Shown piece after piece: positions 47,960 through 56,172 of a DNA stretch of 56,172 bases. Positions within the stretch are counted from its first letter, which is position 1. Each line of letters begins with the position of its first letter. Position numbers and translations under genes: made by a program. Below the pieces are notes generated by a model that did no database searches, was not told the DNA's origin, and was given only the letters and a program-made list of their open reading frames with translations. Source of the DNA: a virus; the IMG/VR virus record IMGVR_UViG_3300031223_000011, positions 1 through 56,172 of that record. One strand, 5' to 3'.

Positions 47960-49150
47960 ATGAAAAGCTATACGCACACGGATGAACAATTACAGTTTAT
48001 AGTAAAAGAAGGCAATAGAGACGACATTTCTTGGAAACAACTTGCTATCAATTTTGAAAAGAAGTTTGGTATAAGTAAAACAGAAAACGCTGTTAGAAAG
48101 CTACACTCTACTTGGAAAGATCACGACTTTTCTTCTGACGAAATGTTAAAAAACATCAAAACAGCGCATAGTACCAAGAAATTAAACAGTAAGTTAAGAA
48201 AAGAGAACAATACTATACTAGACCATCTTGCGTTAATGGAGAACTTTCTTGACGACATTAATGAAGTAATCGTAAAATCTAAGGTTAAAAAAGAAAATCT
48301 ACCCAAGGCAAGGTATAGCAAAAAAAAGAAGAATATGGGAGTAGAACTTTTTATATCTGACGTTCACGTTGGATTAAAAACGAAAAGTTACAATTTAGAA
48401 GTTTGTGAAAAAAGAGTAAAGAAGTATACTGAGGATGCAATTAAAGATATCGGTAGACACGAGAAAGATTATAATATTTCAAAAATACAAATAAACTTTG
48501 CTGGAGATCTAATGCAAGGGGAACATTTACATGGAGCTGATAGTCAACACTCGTGTGAGTTTTCAGATGCAAGGCAAATGGCAGAATCGATCAGAGTGTT
48601 CTTCTATAAAGTAGTATTGCCTGTTGCTAGGTTAGGACATAAAGTAGATATCATTGGTATAGCAGGGAACCACGACAGACAGTCTAAGGACCGACCTATT
48701 ACTAATGCTGGAGAAAGATATTTAACCTACACTATCTATAAAGCTATGGAAATGTTATGTATTGAAGCAAGGCTAACCAATGTCACTTGGGAAATACCTT
48801 TAAAAGAGTATACTTCTTTTGATATGTTTGGTCACAATTTCATTGTCGAACACGGTCACGCTAAAGGAATTCAACCAAATAGTAACGCTTTAGAAAAGCA
48901 ACTACTAAAAAGAGCAAACCAACTAGGTATCATTGCAAAAGGGATTAGAATAGGACACTTCCACACTTCGGTAGTTTCTAATAACGGCAGACATATTGTC
49001 GGACCTTCACCAGTATCAGATGACTGCTTTGGTGATCACTTAGGTTACGTCTCTCACCCTGCTATGATGATTAATTACTATGTTGAAACAAAAGAGAGAA
49101 ATACTAGTTTTTACCATAGTTTTGATGTTAACTTGGAAAACGTAACATGA
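47960..49150 (+). CDS. Calcineurin-like phosphoesterase with N-terminal helix-turn-helix
   Basis: 396 residues. Residues 1-55 resemble a Myb/HTH-type DNA-binding fold. The metallophosphoesterase domain starts near 128 with 'LFISDVHVG', then 'NFAGDLMQGE', 'GIAGNHDRQ', 'VEHGHAKG' and 'IGHFHTS', the complete two-metal set. Relatives include SbcD/Mre11-type nucleases and phage phosphoesterases. The DNA-binding end favours a nucleic acid substrate, as inference. Confidence 0.82.
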   Translation: MKSYTHTDEQLQFIVKEGNRDDISWKQLAINFEKKFGISKTENAVRKLHSTWKDHDFSSDEMLKNIKTAHSTKKLNSKLRKENNTILDHLALMENFLDDINEVIVKSKVKKENLPKARYSKKKKNMGVELFISDVHVGLKTKSYNLEVCEKRVKKYTEDAIKDIGRHEKDYNISKIQINFAGDLMQGEHLHGADSQHSCEFSDARQMAESIRVFFYKVVLPVARLGHKVDIIGIAGNHDRQSKDRPITNAGERYLTYTIYKAMEMLCIEARLTNVTWEIPLKEYTSFDMFGHNFIVEHGHAKGIQPNSNALEKQLLKRANQLGIIAKGIRIGHFHTSVVSNNGRHIVGPSPVSDDCFGDHLGYVSHPAMMINYYVETKERNTSFYHSFDVNLENVT

Positions 49151-49722
49151 AAGACGCCATTTCTCAACTATTCGACTACGATTTATGTTTAGAAACTAGA
49201 ACAATAACATTTTTTGACGAGGTTAACGAAGAATCAGCTAGTAAGTTCCTAAAAGCTCTACATTTACTAGACAACTATAAGACAGGAACAATCACAGTAC
49301 TTATTACCACCGAGGGTGGAGATGTTGGTGCTGGGTTAAAGATGTTAGACGCTATCAGGCTTCTAAAAAACCCCTCTAGAGCCATTTGTTACGCAGGGGT
49401 TGAGTCTATGGGTACTGTAATCCTACAAGCGTTCACAGAACGTTGTATGACCGCTAATAGTTATTTAATGATTCACGGCGGGGAGTCGGGAGCAATAGGT
49501 AAAAGCAAAGACCGAGCTGAGTGGAACAGACTGTTAGACTATCAAGAAGACATCTGCGTAAAAGAGTATTTAGACAAGATAAACAACAGACAGAAAGATA
49601 AGAAAAAGAGAAAGTACACAAAAGAAGGCTTGACTAAAATTTTAGATTTTGATAAGATTTTGTTACCAAAAGAGGCAGTTCAATTGGGACTTGCTGATAT
49701 GATGATGGAAGGTGATTATTGA
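49147..49722 (+). CDS. ClpP-like serine protease
   Basis: 191 residues. ClpP/crotonase fold: 'LITTEGGDVGAGLKMLDAIR', the nucleophile in 'GVESMGTVILQA' (S87) and 'YLMIHGGESGAIG' (H110). No signal peptide. In phages such proteases either act in prohead maturation or in the host cell; here it is far from the capsid genes and among early genes, which favours a non-virion role. Overlaps both neighbours. Confidence 0.85.
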   Translation: MKDAISQLFDYDLCLETRTITFFDEVNEESASKFLKALHLLDNYKTGTITVLITTEGGDVGAGLKMLDAIRLLKNPSRAICYAGVESMGTVILQAFTERCMTANSYLMIHGGESGAIGKSKDRAEWNRLLDYQEDICVKEYLDKINNRQKDKKKRKYTKEGLTKILDFDKILLPKEAVQLGLADMMMEGDY

Positions 49723-50297
49723 TGGGTATTAAAGTTGGTGATAAATTTAAAGTAAATAATAAATACAATGACGAATTGTTTAATGTTGGGGACATTATTA
49801 CTATAGTAGACCATAAACTTAATGATTATGATGTTCGAGCTTCAGGGTCCACTCTTAAACCAGACAACTATTGGTATATTCCAAAAAAATACCTAACTCC
49901 ATTAAAAGATGAACCTAAACTTAGGGTTGGAGATGCCATTGAAAAAACCCCCCCAACAACAGAAGGAGGGGCTTTACGTTACAACGAAGGTAAACCTCAG
50001 TTTTCTCATTTATCTCCAGACTTCATACTAGAGATGATGAAAAGCATGACCGCTGCTAACGAAAAATATGGTTATTTGAATTACGCAAAGAAAATGGACG
50101 TTCGTACAGCATCAGATAGTCTCATGAGACATTTCCTAAAGTTTCAGCAAGGGGATAACATAGACGAAGAACTAGGAACTCACCACTTAGCTTTGGTGGC
50201 AGTTAATGCTATGATAATGTATCAGAATCTTATGGATTTTGGTGACGAAGTGGATAATAGGTATTCAAAAGCAAAAGATGAGGTCCAGAATGTTTGA
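49719..50297 (+). CDS. DUF5664-type protein (dATP/dGTP pyrophosphohydrolase-like domain)
   Basis: 192 residues. An N-terminal SH3-like part (1-60) is followed by 'GGALRYNEGKPQFSHLSPD', 'TAANEKYGYLNYAKKMD', 'DSLMRHFLKFQQGDNIDEE' and 'THHLALVAVNAMIMYQN', which match DUF5664, a helical domain linked to dNTP pyrophosphohydrolases. It probably acts on nucleotides; catalytic activity is not proved by the motifs. Confidence 0.72.
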   Translation: MMGIKVGDKFKVNNKYNDELFNVGDIITIVDHKLNDYDVRASGSTLKPDNYWYIPKKYLTPLKDEPKLRVGDAIEKTPPTTEGGALRYNEGKPQFSHLSPDFILEMMKSMTAANEKYGYLNYAKKMDVRTASDSLMRHFLKFQQGDNIDEELGTHHLALVAVNAMIMYQNLMDFGDEVDNRYSKAKDEVQNV

Positions 50298-50454
50298 ATT
50301 AGCTTTAAAAATAACAATGGGGACATTTGCTCTATTCTTCTTTCTTATGTTTTTAGTTAGTTCTATTGGTATTTTTTCTGTAACCTTTGAAATGATAAGC
50401 GGTATAGACTTAATAACTGCTTTTATTAGACCTTTTTTCCAAAGTTTAATTTGA
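50290..50454 (+). CDS. Membrane peptide
   Basis: 54 residues from the ATG overlapping the previous stop; hydrophobic throughout ('TFALFFFLMFLVSSIGIFSV'). Confidence 0.45.
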   Translation: MFELALKITMGTFALFFFLMFLVSSIGIFSVTFEMISGIDLITAFIRPFFQSLI

Positions 50455-50497
50455 CTATTTTTTAATAACATGGTATTTTTATTTAAAGGAGAACTCA

Positions 50498-50782
50498 ATG
50501 TTTAGCAAAATTAAAAGAATGTCCAACTGGAGATTAAAAATAAAGTTTATGAAAGAAGCTCACGGTTTTAATTATTTTAATATACTTACTCTTTTTTTAG
50601 AAGAAAGACCATTGGATGATAACCCAGAGAATTTAATTAATTCTGGATTTTTTTTACTATTTTCTCTTACTAAAGACATTGGACCAGAAGGTAAGATCGA
50701 CGGTAATTGGAACATTAGAGTACATAATAAATACTACCTAAACGGTCCGAAAGGACTCTGGAACCCAGCAACTAAACCTTAA
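50498..50782 (+). CDS. Unknown protein
   Basis: 94 residues after AAAGGAG. Mixed composition, 'DGNWNIRVHNKYYLNGPKG' near the end. No family recognised. Confidence 0.5.
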   Translation: MFSKIKRMSNWRLKIKFMKEAHGFNYFNILTLFLEERPLDDNPENLINSGFFLLFSLTKDIGPEGKIDGNWNIRVHNKYYLNGPKGLWNPATKP

Positions 50783-50809
50783 ATACTTACTTAACAAAAA
50801 GGAATAAGA

Positions 50810-51019
50810 ATGATCAATAAATTAAAACAAACTATCGAAGCTAAATATAAATACTGGATTGCAGATTTTGTATCCTTGTTTATATTTTTAGTACTAGCTT
50901 CTATTGTGTCTACTTTTTTAGACTCAGCTTACTTGGGCGTAGTATTCTTTGGATCGGGACTTCTGCATGGAAAACTTTCTAAACCATTAGAGGAAAAGTT
51001 AGTTGAAAAAATTAAATAA
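50810..51019 (+). CDS. Small membrane protein
   Basis: 69 residues after AAGGAA. Two hydrophobic segments separated by 'FLDSA', charged ends. Holin-like by shape but not by position. Confidence 0.45.
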   Translation: MINKLKQTIEAKYKYWIADFVSLFIFLVLASIVSTFLDSAYLGVVFFGSGLLHGKLSKPLEEKLVEKIK

Positions 51020-51215
51020 TCACATTGGCGAATGGACGAACGAATATACTGATCTCGTTCTTATTGTTAAAAAAGTACATCACAGATACGAAGACGGTAC
51101 AGTAAAAATTAGATACCGTCTTCTCAATAAGAAAAATGGCATAGAATATGAGAATCGTAACGGTAAACTTCCCAGTACTTTTTTTAAAATAAACAAAAGA
51201 ATAGCGAACACATAA
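51003..51215 (+). CDS. Small basic protein
   Basis: 70 residues from a TTG after AGGAA, overlapping the previous gene by 17 bases. Beta-rich ('YTDLVLIVKKVHHRYEDGTV'). No family recognised. Confidence 0.45.
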   Translation: MKKLNNHIGEWTNEYTDLVLIVKKVHHRYEDGTVKIRYRLLNKKNGIEYENRNGKLPSTFFKINKRIANT

Positions 51216-51225
51216 GCGAGTGTAA

Positions 51226-51540
51226 ATGAATAAAAAGGCTCAAAAGATGACTTATCCTAAAGAAGATAATGCTAAACTTAAAGACGCAAATAGAGAATTG
51301 AGAGCTAAAGTAAAAAGACAAAAGAATGAAATCGTACAATTACAGAGACGACTAGACCAGTATGAAGATGCTTTTGCTAGAAATTACGACCATATTACAG
51401 GAATGATGGAAGGGATGACAGTAGAAGACGCAATAAGGATAACCAAAAAACAATCAAATAAATCTAAACCCGAGACTAAAGAAATAGTAAAAGAAAAGTT
51501 TAAAGAAATGTACAGTAGGAATAAAAATGAAGAGAAGTGA
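51226..51540 (+). CDS. Coiled-coil protein
   Basis: 104 residues. A basic coiled coil (15-50, 'LRAKVKRQKNEIVQLQRRLD') and a basic end. Overlaps the next gene by 14 bases. Confidence 0.5.
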   Translation: MNKKAQKMTYPKEDNAKLKDANRELRAKVKRQKNEIVQLQRRLDQYEDAFARNYDHITGMMEGMTVEDAIRITKKQSNKSKPETKEIVKEKFKEMYSRNKNEEK

Positions 51541-51775
51541 AATGTTAGATATTATAGAGGTTAATATCTTGGAAACCGAGGGTCAACTTAACGCTTATCA
51601 ATTAGCCGAAAGGTTATTGACTAGGATACAACAGTTAGGAATGTTACCACCTCTTTCAAAAACTAACGATGATGTCCTAAATGAGCTTATAATGAGTTCA
51701 GAACCTGTTAATGGTAGAATATACGATTCTGATAATGTTATGTCATATTTTACATGGGAGCCAGAAGATGATTAA
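51527..51775 (+). CDS. Small acidic protein
   Basis: 82 residues, helical first half. Its stop overlaps the next ATG. No family recognised. Confidence 0.5.
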   Translation: MKRSEMLDIIEVNILETEGQLNAYQLAERLLTRIQQLGMLPPLSKTNDDVLNELIMSSEPVNGRIYDSDNVMSYFTWEPEDD

Positions 51776-52133
51776 ACAAGGATATTATGGGTTGGTTAGA
51801 GCTGACCTTGATAGAAAAGAATACCCCCATGGAGCTGTTCTTTTAATTATGTCACACAATACTCACGAAAAACAGTACCAAGTCACTGATGTACTAGATA
51901 GTATTGCAACTAATATAAATCCATACATTTTAGAGAACGAAGAAACAGGCTTTAAGATCACAAAAGAACAATTTGACACAGGAGAGTTTCTTCCTTACAA
52001 TATGGTAGAGCCTTTTACCTTTGAACCTGAGTTGACTGTAGTAAAGTTCTTACGTTCTACTGTGGGCATTATATCGTTAAATGTCTTAGTTTTTTGTGCT
52101 GGCGCACTTCTTGCTCTGGAGTTTGTAAAATAG
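51768..52133 (+). CDS. Tail-anchored membrane protein
   Basis: 121 residues from the ATG that overlaps the previous stop. The N-terminal part is soluble ('YYGLVRADLDRKEYPHGAVL'); the C-terminus is one membrane helix ('TVGIISLNVLVFCAGALLAL'). Confidence 0.5.
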   Translation: MIKQGYYGLVRADLDRKEYPHGAVLLIMSHNTHEKQYQVTDVLDSIATNINPYILENEETGFKITKEQFDTGEFLPYNMVEPFTFEPELTVVKFLRSTVGIISLNVLVFCAGALLALEFVK

Positions 52134-52144
52134 ACCCTATAAAA

Positions 52145-52549
52145 ATGAAACCCAAAATTATATCCGCTCTCAGAAAATTAACTTATGGGTGGGAGCCGAG
52201 AAAGGAAATGTCAGCAGCCGCTAAAAGAGCCCCTGCAACATGGGAATGTTGTGCCTGTAATTATTGGTGTTATGATGGAACTTCTGAAGTCAATTTCAGG
52301 AAACTTAAGGATGAGTTTCCTTCACAAAATATTAAAATGGAAAAATGTAAGGATGACCATATAAACCCAGTGATAGACGTTAAAGATGGGTTCGTAGATT
52401 GGAACACTCTTGTCGAAAGGATGTTTTGTCCTTATGATAATTGGCAAAAAGTTTGTAAAACCTGCCATGATATGAAAACAAAAGAAGAACGAGAACAAAG
52501 AAAACAATGGCGAAAGAAAAGAAAGGTTGAAGAAAATGCAAAGACTTAA
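52145..52549 (+). CDS. HNH endonuclease
   Basis: 134 residues from an ATG with a poor ribosome site. 'WECCACNYWCY', 'DDHINPVID' and 'KVCKTCHDMKTKEE' make a zinc-bound HNH nuclease. It may be a homing nuclease or a resolving or packaging nuclease; the position does not decide. Confidence 0.75.
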   Translation: MKPKIISALRKLTYGWEPRKEMSAAAKRAPATWECCACNYWCYDGTSEVNFRKLKDEFPSQNIKMEKCKDDHINPVIDVKDGFVDWNTLVERMFCPYDNWQKVCKTCHDMKTKEEREQRKQWRKKRKVEENAKT

Positions 52550-53393
52550 CAGATGGGAAGCTAAATATATAACAGATCTAAAAGACAAAGATCTACTAGC
52601 TTGGGATGATTTTTACGCATGGCAAAGATACCCTAAATTCTCTTGGGTTTATGATAAGCAGGCTTTAGCTAAGTTTACTAATCTTCCCACCTACGATCTT
52701 GAAAGAGAGATACCAGATAATTCTTTTTACCCTTATATAGTGAAACCTAGAACAAACTTTGATGGTCTATCTAAAGGCTGTTATGTTGTTAATTCAGAAG
52801 ACGAGATAGAAGACTGGTCTGGGATGATTGCTCAGGAATTTATGGTTGGACAACAAGGCACTGCAGATATCGTAATACTAGAAGGGACGATAAAGGACTC
52901 ATTTGCGTTTACAACTCACACAAACTTCTACGGAGAGATTACTTTATTTGAATCTAACCCATTTCTACCTCTTCCTGTAGCTAACCTAGTTAGGAATCTA
53001 TTTCAAGACTATACAGGAGTAATTAATGTTGAATACATAGAGGGTACTGTATTTGAGATACATCTTAGACCTAGTTTACAATTTTATGACATCTGTGGCG
53101 GTTTTATTGAACAGTTACCTAGTTTTATGAAAACCAAAAAATGGGAAAAGACTAAGTATGAAAGGACGTTTAGTAGAGTATTCAGGACCAAACATGATGG
53201 TATTCCAGAGATAAAATCACTACCCCCTATAGGCGAAGCAATTAGAAGTATTCAATTATGCTGGGAAGACGGAAAGAAACTTAGCGAAACTGATCCTAGT
53301 CTAGGAAAAAATAGATACATGGTAATAAATGGAACAAACTTGCAAGCCATTGAAAACTATGCAAAAGGAATAAACTTATGTCTAAAACCGTAA
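52536..53393 (+). CDS. Possible ATP-grasp enzyme
   Basis: 285 residues from the ATG (a TTG nine bases upstream is an alternative). 'YPYIVKPRTNFDGLSKG' resembles the Lys-containing glycine-rich loop, 'MIAQEFMVGQQGTADIV' the hinge, and 'VINVEYIEGTVFEIHLRPS' the metal-binding end of ATP-grasp ligases. The chain is short for the family and the match is by eye. If correct it would join a carboxylate to an amine or thiol. Confidence 0.5.
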   Translation: MQRLNRWEAKYITDLKDKDLLAWDDFYAWQRYPKFSWVYDKQALAKFTNLPTYDLEREIPDNSFYPYIVKPRTNFDGLSKGCYVVNSEDEIEDWSGMIAQEFMVGQQGTADIVILEGTIKDSFAFTTHTNFYGEITLFESNPFLPLPVANLVRNLFQDYTGVINVEYIEGTVFEIHLRPSLQFYDICGGFIEQLPSFMKTKKWEKTKYERTFSRVFRTKHDGIPEIKSLPPIGEAIRSIQLCWEDGKKLSETDPSLGKNRYMVINGTNLQAIENYAKGINLCLKP

Positions 53394-53554
53394 AATTCAC
53401 TTGTACAAATCGCAAATGTCGTTTAGAGTACAATGTATCTAAGTCTCAAGAGCATATTGAGAGACTTCATACCTGCTTTGACTGTAAGTCAGTTGCAGTA
53501 AAAAACATTGACCAAAAAGTGGTCTTTATTCACCCAAAGAAACGGAGGTTTTAA
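53378..53554 (+). CDS. 58-residue zinc-ribbon protein
   Basis: 'FTCTNRKCRL' and 'HTCFDCKS' supply four Cys. Overlaps the previous gene by 16 bases; AACGGAGG at its end serves the next gene. Confidence 0.5.
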   Translation: MSKTVKFTCTNRKCRLEYNVSKSQEHIERLHTCFDCKSVAVKNIDQKVVFIHPKKRRF

Positions 53555-54267
53555 TGAGGGTAGTTTACTTTCTTTTAGCATTTTTAATCACAGCCTGCAG
53601 TGGCGACCCTAGAACCCCCAAACAGAAAATGAGACAAGACACTGGCAGTGCCGTAGTTAGGATCTTCGGCAAGACCTCTCAAGGATACCCATCAGGAGGC
53701 ACAGGATTCGTCGTAAGAGCTTCTTCAGGAAAGACCTATATTCTCACTAACAAACACATTTGTAAGCTTCAGGACACTTCTCAGAGATTGATAGTGGAGT
53801 TCCCCGGTTTAAAACGTAAATATAAGAAAAGAGTCATTGAAATTAGCGAAGAACATGACCTATGTTTGGTAGAAAATAACCTAGGCTTTAAAAAAGCTCT
53901 GATTATTGCTGACAAAGTATCTACAGGAGAACTAAGTTACGTCGTTGGGCATCCTAAATTGTATGCACTTACTGTGGCTGAAGGCGAGTATATCGAAACA
54001 GCTAATATTTCGGTTATAACGAGTAAAAAGGACGGTAAACCTGTTCGGATTTTTAGAAAAGAGAACTCTTCCATGTCGATTGCAGGAGTTGTCGAGCACA
54101 GTGCCTTTAGGTTTAGTGTTTACTCTAGGGGAGGTAACTCGGGCTCACCTATTGTTAATAACCTAGGTCAAGTTATTTCTGTACTGTTTGCAGGTAACAG
54201 AAATGATGTAATGGAAACGTATGGAGTACCACTAAAAAATGTCAAACGATTCATTGAAGGATATTAG
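53554..54267 (+). CDS. Trypsin-like serine protease lipoprotein
   Basis: 237 residues. Signal peptide and lipobox 'ITAC' (Cys15). A full catalytic triad of the chymotrypsin fold is visible: H68 in 'LTNKHIC', D102 in 'EHDLCLV' and S196 in 'RGGNSGSPIV', with 'GGTGFVV' before the His. The mature enzyme would be membrane-anchored in the periplasm. No PDZ domain. Function might be modifying host surface or envelope proteins; this is inference. Confidence 0.88.
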   Translation: MRVVYFLLAFLITACSGDPRTPKQKMRQDTGSAVVRIFGKTSQGYPSGGTGFVVRASSGKTYILTNKHICKLQDTSQRLIVEFPGLKRKYKKRVIEISEEHDLCLVENNLGFKKALIIADKVSTGELSYVVGHPKLYALTVAEGEYIETANISVITSKKDGKPVRIFRKENSSMSIAGVVEHSAFRFSVYSRGGNSGSPIVNNLGQVISVLFAGNRNDVMETYGVPLKNVKRFIEGY

Positions 54268-54574
54268 TTCCTTACAAAACACAGTATATAGATACCTAAA
54301 AAAACGTAACGTTAGAGGGGGGGGTTGTAAAACTCCTCTTTTCGTGTTATATTATCATTATGTTACTTATTGTCGAACTAACTATTGTAAATTCGTTTCA
54401 CCAATTGAGTTTGCTAGGAGAATGACTGTCTACTTTGAAAAAGGAAAATCAGGTAGATATAGTTACTATTTAACTAATTTGGAACCTCCAGAGTCAAAAA
54501 GAAGACGTAGAATTCGACTGTGGTATGATAAAATTTGGGCAAGGATGCGTAATGACAAAAAAGAAGAGAAGTGA
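54239..54574 (+). CDS. Basic protein, winged-helix-like by resemblance
   Basis: 111 residues starting 29 bases inside the protease gene. 'TPLFVLYYHYVTYCRTNYC' and 'SPIEFARRMTVYFEKGKSG' resemble the winged-helix segment found at the C-terminus of phage D5-type primases. The end is very basic. Likely DNA-binding. Confidence 0.45.
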   Translation: MSNDSLKDISSLQNTVYRYLKKRNVRGGGCKTPLFVLYYHYVTYCRTNYCKFVSPIEFARRMTVYFEKGKSGRYSYYLTNLEPPESKRRRRIRLWYDKIWARMRNDKKEEK

Positions 54575-55235
54575 TTATAAATACCCTAACCTCAGTAGAG
54601 AGGTTAATTTGAAGTCCCGACAGGACTACATTGAAACTGATTACATAAACGGAATATACGACAATAATGGAAACGAATTGATGCGTCCAATGACAGCAGA
54701 AGAAAAGGAATGGTTAGATACTTTCTATGGGGAGACAATTGTTACTTCGAGTAAAAAGTTCAATCCTACACCCGAAACAAAAAAACTAGCAAAAAGAAAA
54801 GGAAAATACAAAGCGAAAGCTGCTAAAAGAAAAAAAGAAATTAAACTAAAAGAACATGAAAATGATAATAAACTAAAGTACTATAAGAAAAAAATTAGTG
54901 ATATTGAAGAGTGTTTAGATTTTTTAAGAAAAGAAGCAGGAGTGTTAAACTATAAATCAGAGGACCAAAGGTCGTTGTATAAAGACAACAACACAAGAAA
55001 TGATTGTATCTATAATAATTTAAAATCCAGAGGAATGTTAATTGATTTAACCATTGAAAATTACGATTCATTTATAGCCCAAATGTGGGAGCTTATTTCG
55101 ACTGACATATATGATTCTCAAGATGCAATGATAGAGGAAGTAGAAAAAAGACTTAGAGGTAGTTTTTTACCAGAATCAGTAGAGAGTTATCCCCAAGATC
55201 TTAGTGATTCCAGCGATTCCTCCGATGATGATTGA
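54552..55235 (+). CDS. Unknown phage protein with charged linker
   Basis: 227 residues from the ATG after AAGGAT. The N-terminal part has 'MTAEEKEWLDTFYGETIV', a motif found in small proteins of many phages; a Lys-rich coil (about 80-115) follows; the C-terminus ends in an acidic Ser-Asp run. The last 60 bases overlap the convergent gene on the other strand. Confidence 0.55.
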   Translation: MTKKKRSDYKYPNLSREVNLKSRQDYIETDYINGIYDNNGNELMRPMTAEEKEWLDTFYGETIVTSSKKFNPTPETKKLAKRKGKYKAKAAKRKKEIKLKEHENDNKLKYYKKKISDIEECLDFLRKEAGVLNYKSEDQRSLYKDNNTRNDCIYNNLKSRGMLIDLTIENYDSFIAQMWELISTDIYDSQDAMIEEVEKRLRGSFLPESVESYPQDLSDSSDSSDDD

Positions 55236-55505
55236 AATAAGACCTAATCTTGTAGACCAGTACTTTACCTTTAAATTTCTCTCTTTCTTTTTTAATTCTT
55301 GAAATTGATGTATTTCAGCTATTTCTACTATTAGTGGAAGTTTTTCCAGAACAGGAATTAATTCATTTATAATCTTTTTGTCACCCGCAATATGTTCTTC
55401 GATTTTAGGTAACATGTGTTTCATGTCAATTCTCATTTCTATAACATCATGCTGCACTTTATCTAACTTATCTTCAATACGCTCTATTCTATTATCAACT
55501 TTCAT
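55176..55505 (-). CDS. Coiled-coil protein with C-terminal membrane helix
   Basis: 109 residues after AGAGG. A long coiled coil (1-45) and amphipathic stretch lead to one membrane helix ('LGLISIIIGGIAGITKILG'). This is the layout of XhlA/hemolysin-type lysis proteins and of some virion membrane proteins. It starts inside the end of the upstream late gene and ends in 60-base antisense overlap with the last early gene. Confidence 0.55.
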   Translation of the reverse strand: MKVDNRIERIEDKLDKVQHDVIEMRIDMKHMLPKIEEHIAGDKKIINELIPVLEKLPLIVEIAEIHQFQELKKKERNLKVKYWSTRLGLISIIIGGIAGITKILGITLY

Positions 55506-56172
55506 CCTCTTTCTCCACTCTACGTAACAGCTCTCTAAATGCTGGTTGCTGTAATAATCCCATCAACGTTGTATTTTTCTTACCTTGACCTTCTCCCTCA
55601 ATTTTTGATAGTACCCTAGCAAAATCCTGAGCAGCAGGACTGTCCATTTCAGCCATTTTAGTTGAAACGAAATTAATATTCTCATCACTTTTGAGACTCT
55701 CTAATTTAGCCACTACCTGACGGTCTGGTTTCTGCTTTAAAGGGGTTCCGGCTTCATAACTACCATAATTAGCCTTACCTGCTTCCCTAGCTTTAGCTTG
55801 TCGATGAGGGGCTTGTCTGTTCATTGCAGCTATTGATATTGGTGTTGGGTTTAACTGTTCCACTGCAGCATAGGCTCCTTTCGCTAGTGGACTTTCTAGA
55901 CCAAACTCATCCCCTGCTTCAGCATAATCTGCAGCAAATGTGGCGAGGGGTAGTGCACCTAATGCAACTTTTCCTAGTCCTTTGACTAGTGGGTTTTTAC
56001 CTATTTTACTTGCAAACTTTGCTCCTCTAGTTGCCATTTCTTGAACTTTTGTTGCTGTACTTCTTAAAGATCTCTCAGCAGGGGCAACTGCCATACCTCC
56101 AGTCTTTACCGCAACTAGAGCATCTAACATACTAGCTTTATTTTCTTTAGTTGATTGTAGTATTTTATTTAA
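55495..56172 (-). CDS. C-terminal part of a virion protein, cut by right edge
   Basis: The frame is open to the edge, with 225 visible residues; an internal ATG at 56130 lacks a clear ribosome site, so the gene probably begins outside the window. Ala/Gly-rich helical part ('GKVALGALPLATFAADYAEA') and a charged end. Such ends occur in large internal or ejection proteins of phage virions. Identity uncertain. Confidence 0.55.
   Translation of the reverse strand, partial: LNKILQSTKENKASMLDALVAVKTGGMAVAPAERSLRSTATKVQEMATRGAKFASKIGKNPLVKGLGKVALGALPLATFAADYAEAGDEFGLESPLAKGAYAAVEQLNPTPISIAAMNRQAPHRQAKAREAGKANYGSYEAGTPLKQKPDRQVVAKLESLKSDENINFVSTKMAEMDSPAAQDFARVLSKIEGEGQGKKNTTLMGLLQQPAFRELLRRVEKEDES

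Noticed and set aside
49147-49722. ClpP-like gene as the prohead protease
   Set aside because: It lies among early genes on the other strand from the capsid operon; possible but not favoured.

Overview
The window is most of the genome of a tailed, double-stranded DNA bacteriophage with low G+C. The virion genes (terminase, portal, scaffold-like, major capsid and tail-fibre genes) identify it as a tailed phage. Several genes encode lipoproteins with a clear lipobox, and a possible spanin-like pair is present; together these suggest a Gram-negative host, but the sequence does not name one. The portal-scaffold-capsid set and the absence of any visible sheath or tape-measure gene do not settle the tail type. 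Both window edges cut through virion genes on the minus strand, so a block of late genes is missing.

Layout. Positions 1-10059 are a minus-strand late block. In order of transcription it holds small genes, a candidate small terminase, the large terminase, portal, a scaffold-like protein, the major capsid protein, a small structural protein and a tail-fibre protein that runs off the left edge. A divergent junction lies at 10060-10336. From 10337 to 55235 nearly everything is on the plus strand: about 100 tightly packed, often overlapping early and middle genes. At 55176-55235 this block meets, and overlaps, a second minus-strand late segment that runs in from the right edge. The simplest reading is a circular or circularly permuted map in which late genes leave the left edge and re-enter at the right.

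Positions 10337-19650 are an accessory region of small genes. It has strong sigma70-like promoters, many sharing a short palindrome (ACAC-N3-GTGT) next to the -10 box, one clear terminator, three decayed genes and a cluster of 36-base repeats. Next come an rIIA/rIIB pair, a stand-alone PhaR-type DNA-binding domain and repeat proteins. A NAD+ regeneration island follows (25304-28944): a PRPP-synthetase-like protein, a nicotinamide phosphoribosyltransferase (NAMPT) interrupted by an intein at its active site, and a macro domain protein, followed by a likely 2-oxoglutarate oxygenase. Recombination and replication genes follow (Fe-S RecB-like nuclease, Erf annealing protein, primase-helicase fusion, family B DNA polymerase), with nucleotide metabolism genes (ThyX, dUTPase, a DUF5664-type protein).

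Positions 44403-47498 are an RNA repair cassette: an Rnl2-type ligase, an HD-domain/polynucleotide-kinase fusion and an Rnl1-type ligase. A lone tRNA-His gene is at 34237. Further right are a calcineurin-like phosphoesterase, a ClpP-like protease, an HNH nuclease, a possible ATP-grasp enzyme and a trypsin-like lipoprotein protease. NAD+ regeneration together with RNA repair suggests a phage equipped against two kinds of abortive host defence, NAD+ depletion and tRNA cleavage; that is inference from gene content.
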